Shown piece by piece: positions 24,739 through 25,456 of a stretch of 25,456 bases of DNA. The translations under genes were made by a program, and so were the position numbers. Below the pieces are notes generated by a model that saw nothing but the letters and a program-made list of their open reading frames with translations, was not told the DNA's origin and did no database searches. This DNA is from Pseudomonadota bacterium (GTDB taxonomy: Bacteria > Pseudomonadota > Alphaproteobacteria > Reyranellales > Reyranellaceae). The stretch covers positions 1 through 25,456 of the forward strand of contig JAEWIV010000370.1 in the NCBI GenBank assembly GCA_023386865.1, given 5' to 3'. Position 1 is the stretch's first letter, and every line of letters begins with the position of its first letter.

Positions 24739-25456
24739 TCATCGTCCCGCCGCGTAGCCCTGCATGCCGCGCGGGTTGGCGGCGGCCTTGCGCCAGGGAT
24801 CCTCGCGGCTGGCGGCGGTCAGGCGGCCTTCCGACCAGTCGTCGTTCATCTCGACCTCATGGCCGCGCTTACGCAATTCCTGGACCGTTTCGGCCGGAAT
24901 GCGCCCCTCCAGCACCAGCACGCCCGGACGGGCGGTCCGCGGCCAGAACGAGGAGGGGAAGTGCTCGCTGTGCCACGCCGGGGCGTCGATTGCCTCCTGC
25001 AGGTTCATGCCGCAATGGACATGGCGCAGGAACATCTGGGTGATCCACTGCTCCTGCTGATCGCCCCCGGGCGAACCCCAGACCATGTACGGCTCGCCGT
25101 CGCGATGCGCGAGCGTAGGCGTGAGCGTGGTGCGCGGCCGCTTGCCGGGCGCCAGCGAGGAGGGCTGGCCTTCCTCGAGCCACATGATCTGGCCGCGTGT
25201 GCCGACCGGGAAACCGAGCTCGGGCACCACCGGCGAGCCGTGCAGCCAGCCGCCCGACGGCGTAGCCGAGACCATGTTGCCATCCTTGTCGACGATGTCG
25301 AAGTGAACGGTGTCGCCGCTCATCTGGCCCATGCGGCCGACGGTCGGCTCGCCGGCGCCGCTCGCCGCCACCGCGGCGCGCGAGCCGTCGGCCTTGCGCA
25401 GCCTGATCACGCCGCCGTAGCCCTCGACCTTGCCCGGCCGCTGGTCGAACGAGGCC
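24739..25456 (-). CDS. Gamma-glutamyltransferase family protein, N-terminal part outside the window
   Basis: The reverse strand is open from the window edge to TGA at 24739, showing the last 238 residues. The frame is already open at the edge, so the GTG at 25410 is internal and not a start. D-T-V-H-F-D-I-V-D-K-D-G-N matches the first residues of the small subunit of GGT; the Thr at 25309-25311 aligns with the autocatalytic nucleophile. G-S-P-G-G-D-Q-Q is the conserved GSPGG motif. GGT cleaves the gamma-glutamyl bond of glutathione and similar peptides, usually in the periplasm. Related members are cephalosporin acylases and other acylases, so the exact substrate is open. It is the first visible gene of the seven-gene importer operon. 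Confidence 0.93.
   Translation of the reverse strand, partial: ASFDQRPGKVEGYGGVIRLRKADGSRAAVAASGAGEPTVGRMGQMSGDTVHFDIVDKDGNMVSATPSGGWLHGSPVVPELGFPVGTRGQIMWLEEGQPSSLAPGKRPRTTLTPTLAHRDGEPYMVWGSPGGDQQEQWITQMFLRHVHCGMNLQEAIDAPAWHSEHFPSSFWPRTARPGVLVLEGRIPAETVQELRKRGHEVEMNDDWSEGRLTAASREDPWRKAAANPRGMQGYAAGR

Overview
The window is GC-rich, densely packed chromosomal DNA. Its gene content is typical of an alphaproteobacterium: a separate-subunit glycyl-tRNA synthetase (glyQ/glyS), pyruvate phosphate dikinase, a MeaB GTPase, two family-5 peptide-type ABC binding proteins and an AspDH-type nadX. A soil or environmental Rhodospirillales/Reyranella-like organism would fit, but that is a guess from gene content and codon style. 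No rRNA, CRISPR array, insertion sequence or phage module is visible.

Layout. (1) 1-1346, minus: the N-terminal part of a Tat-exported peptide-type ABC binding protein, cut by the window edge. (2) 1616-2062: a small lipoprotein, a terminator hairpin and tRNA-Pro(CGG). (3) 2181-3935: nadX, a VOC/glyoxalase-fold gene and a divergent soxR. A near-perfect SoxR box lies in a 19-bp-spaced promoter facing the VOC gene. (4) 3984-6494: a periplasmic Spy/LTXXQ-type protein, glpD and a small membrane zinc-ribbon protein. (5) 6528-13597: a tight operon glyQ-glyS-ppdK-meaB-HIT behind a good sigma70-like promoter, with overlapping or 1-nt junctions throughout. (6) 13598-14348: a less GC-rich island with a frameshifted Cys-rich small protein gene and a 77-aa partner. 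It ends tail to tail with a LysR regulator gene (14345-15304). (7) 15534-18539: an unrecognised cluster. It encodes a multi-TM protein fused to a nucleotidyltransferase of the NMN adenylyltransferase fold, two paralogous GNAT acetyltransferases that share a C-terminal tail motif, and an 84-aa basic protein behind a structured leader. (8) 18582-25456, minus: one operon of a gamma-glutamyltransferase family enzyme (cut by the edge), a DUF1028 protein and a complete Opp/Dpp-type ABC importer (two ATPases, binding protein, two permeases).

How the genes work together. Region 5 is housekeeping: Gly-tRNA synthesis, PEP/pyruvate interconversion, a B12-mutase chaperone GTPase and a HIT hydrolase. Region 8 reads as uptake and breakdown of gamma-glutamyl or other small peptides, which is an inference from gene content. 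Region 3 is a small redox-response unit in which SoxR probably activates the VOC gene. Region 7 is the best candidate for an undescribed system: two GNAT enzymes are translationally linked to a membrane-anchored nucleotidyltransferase. I cannot assign its substrate from sequence.
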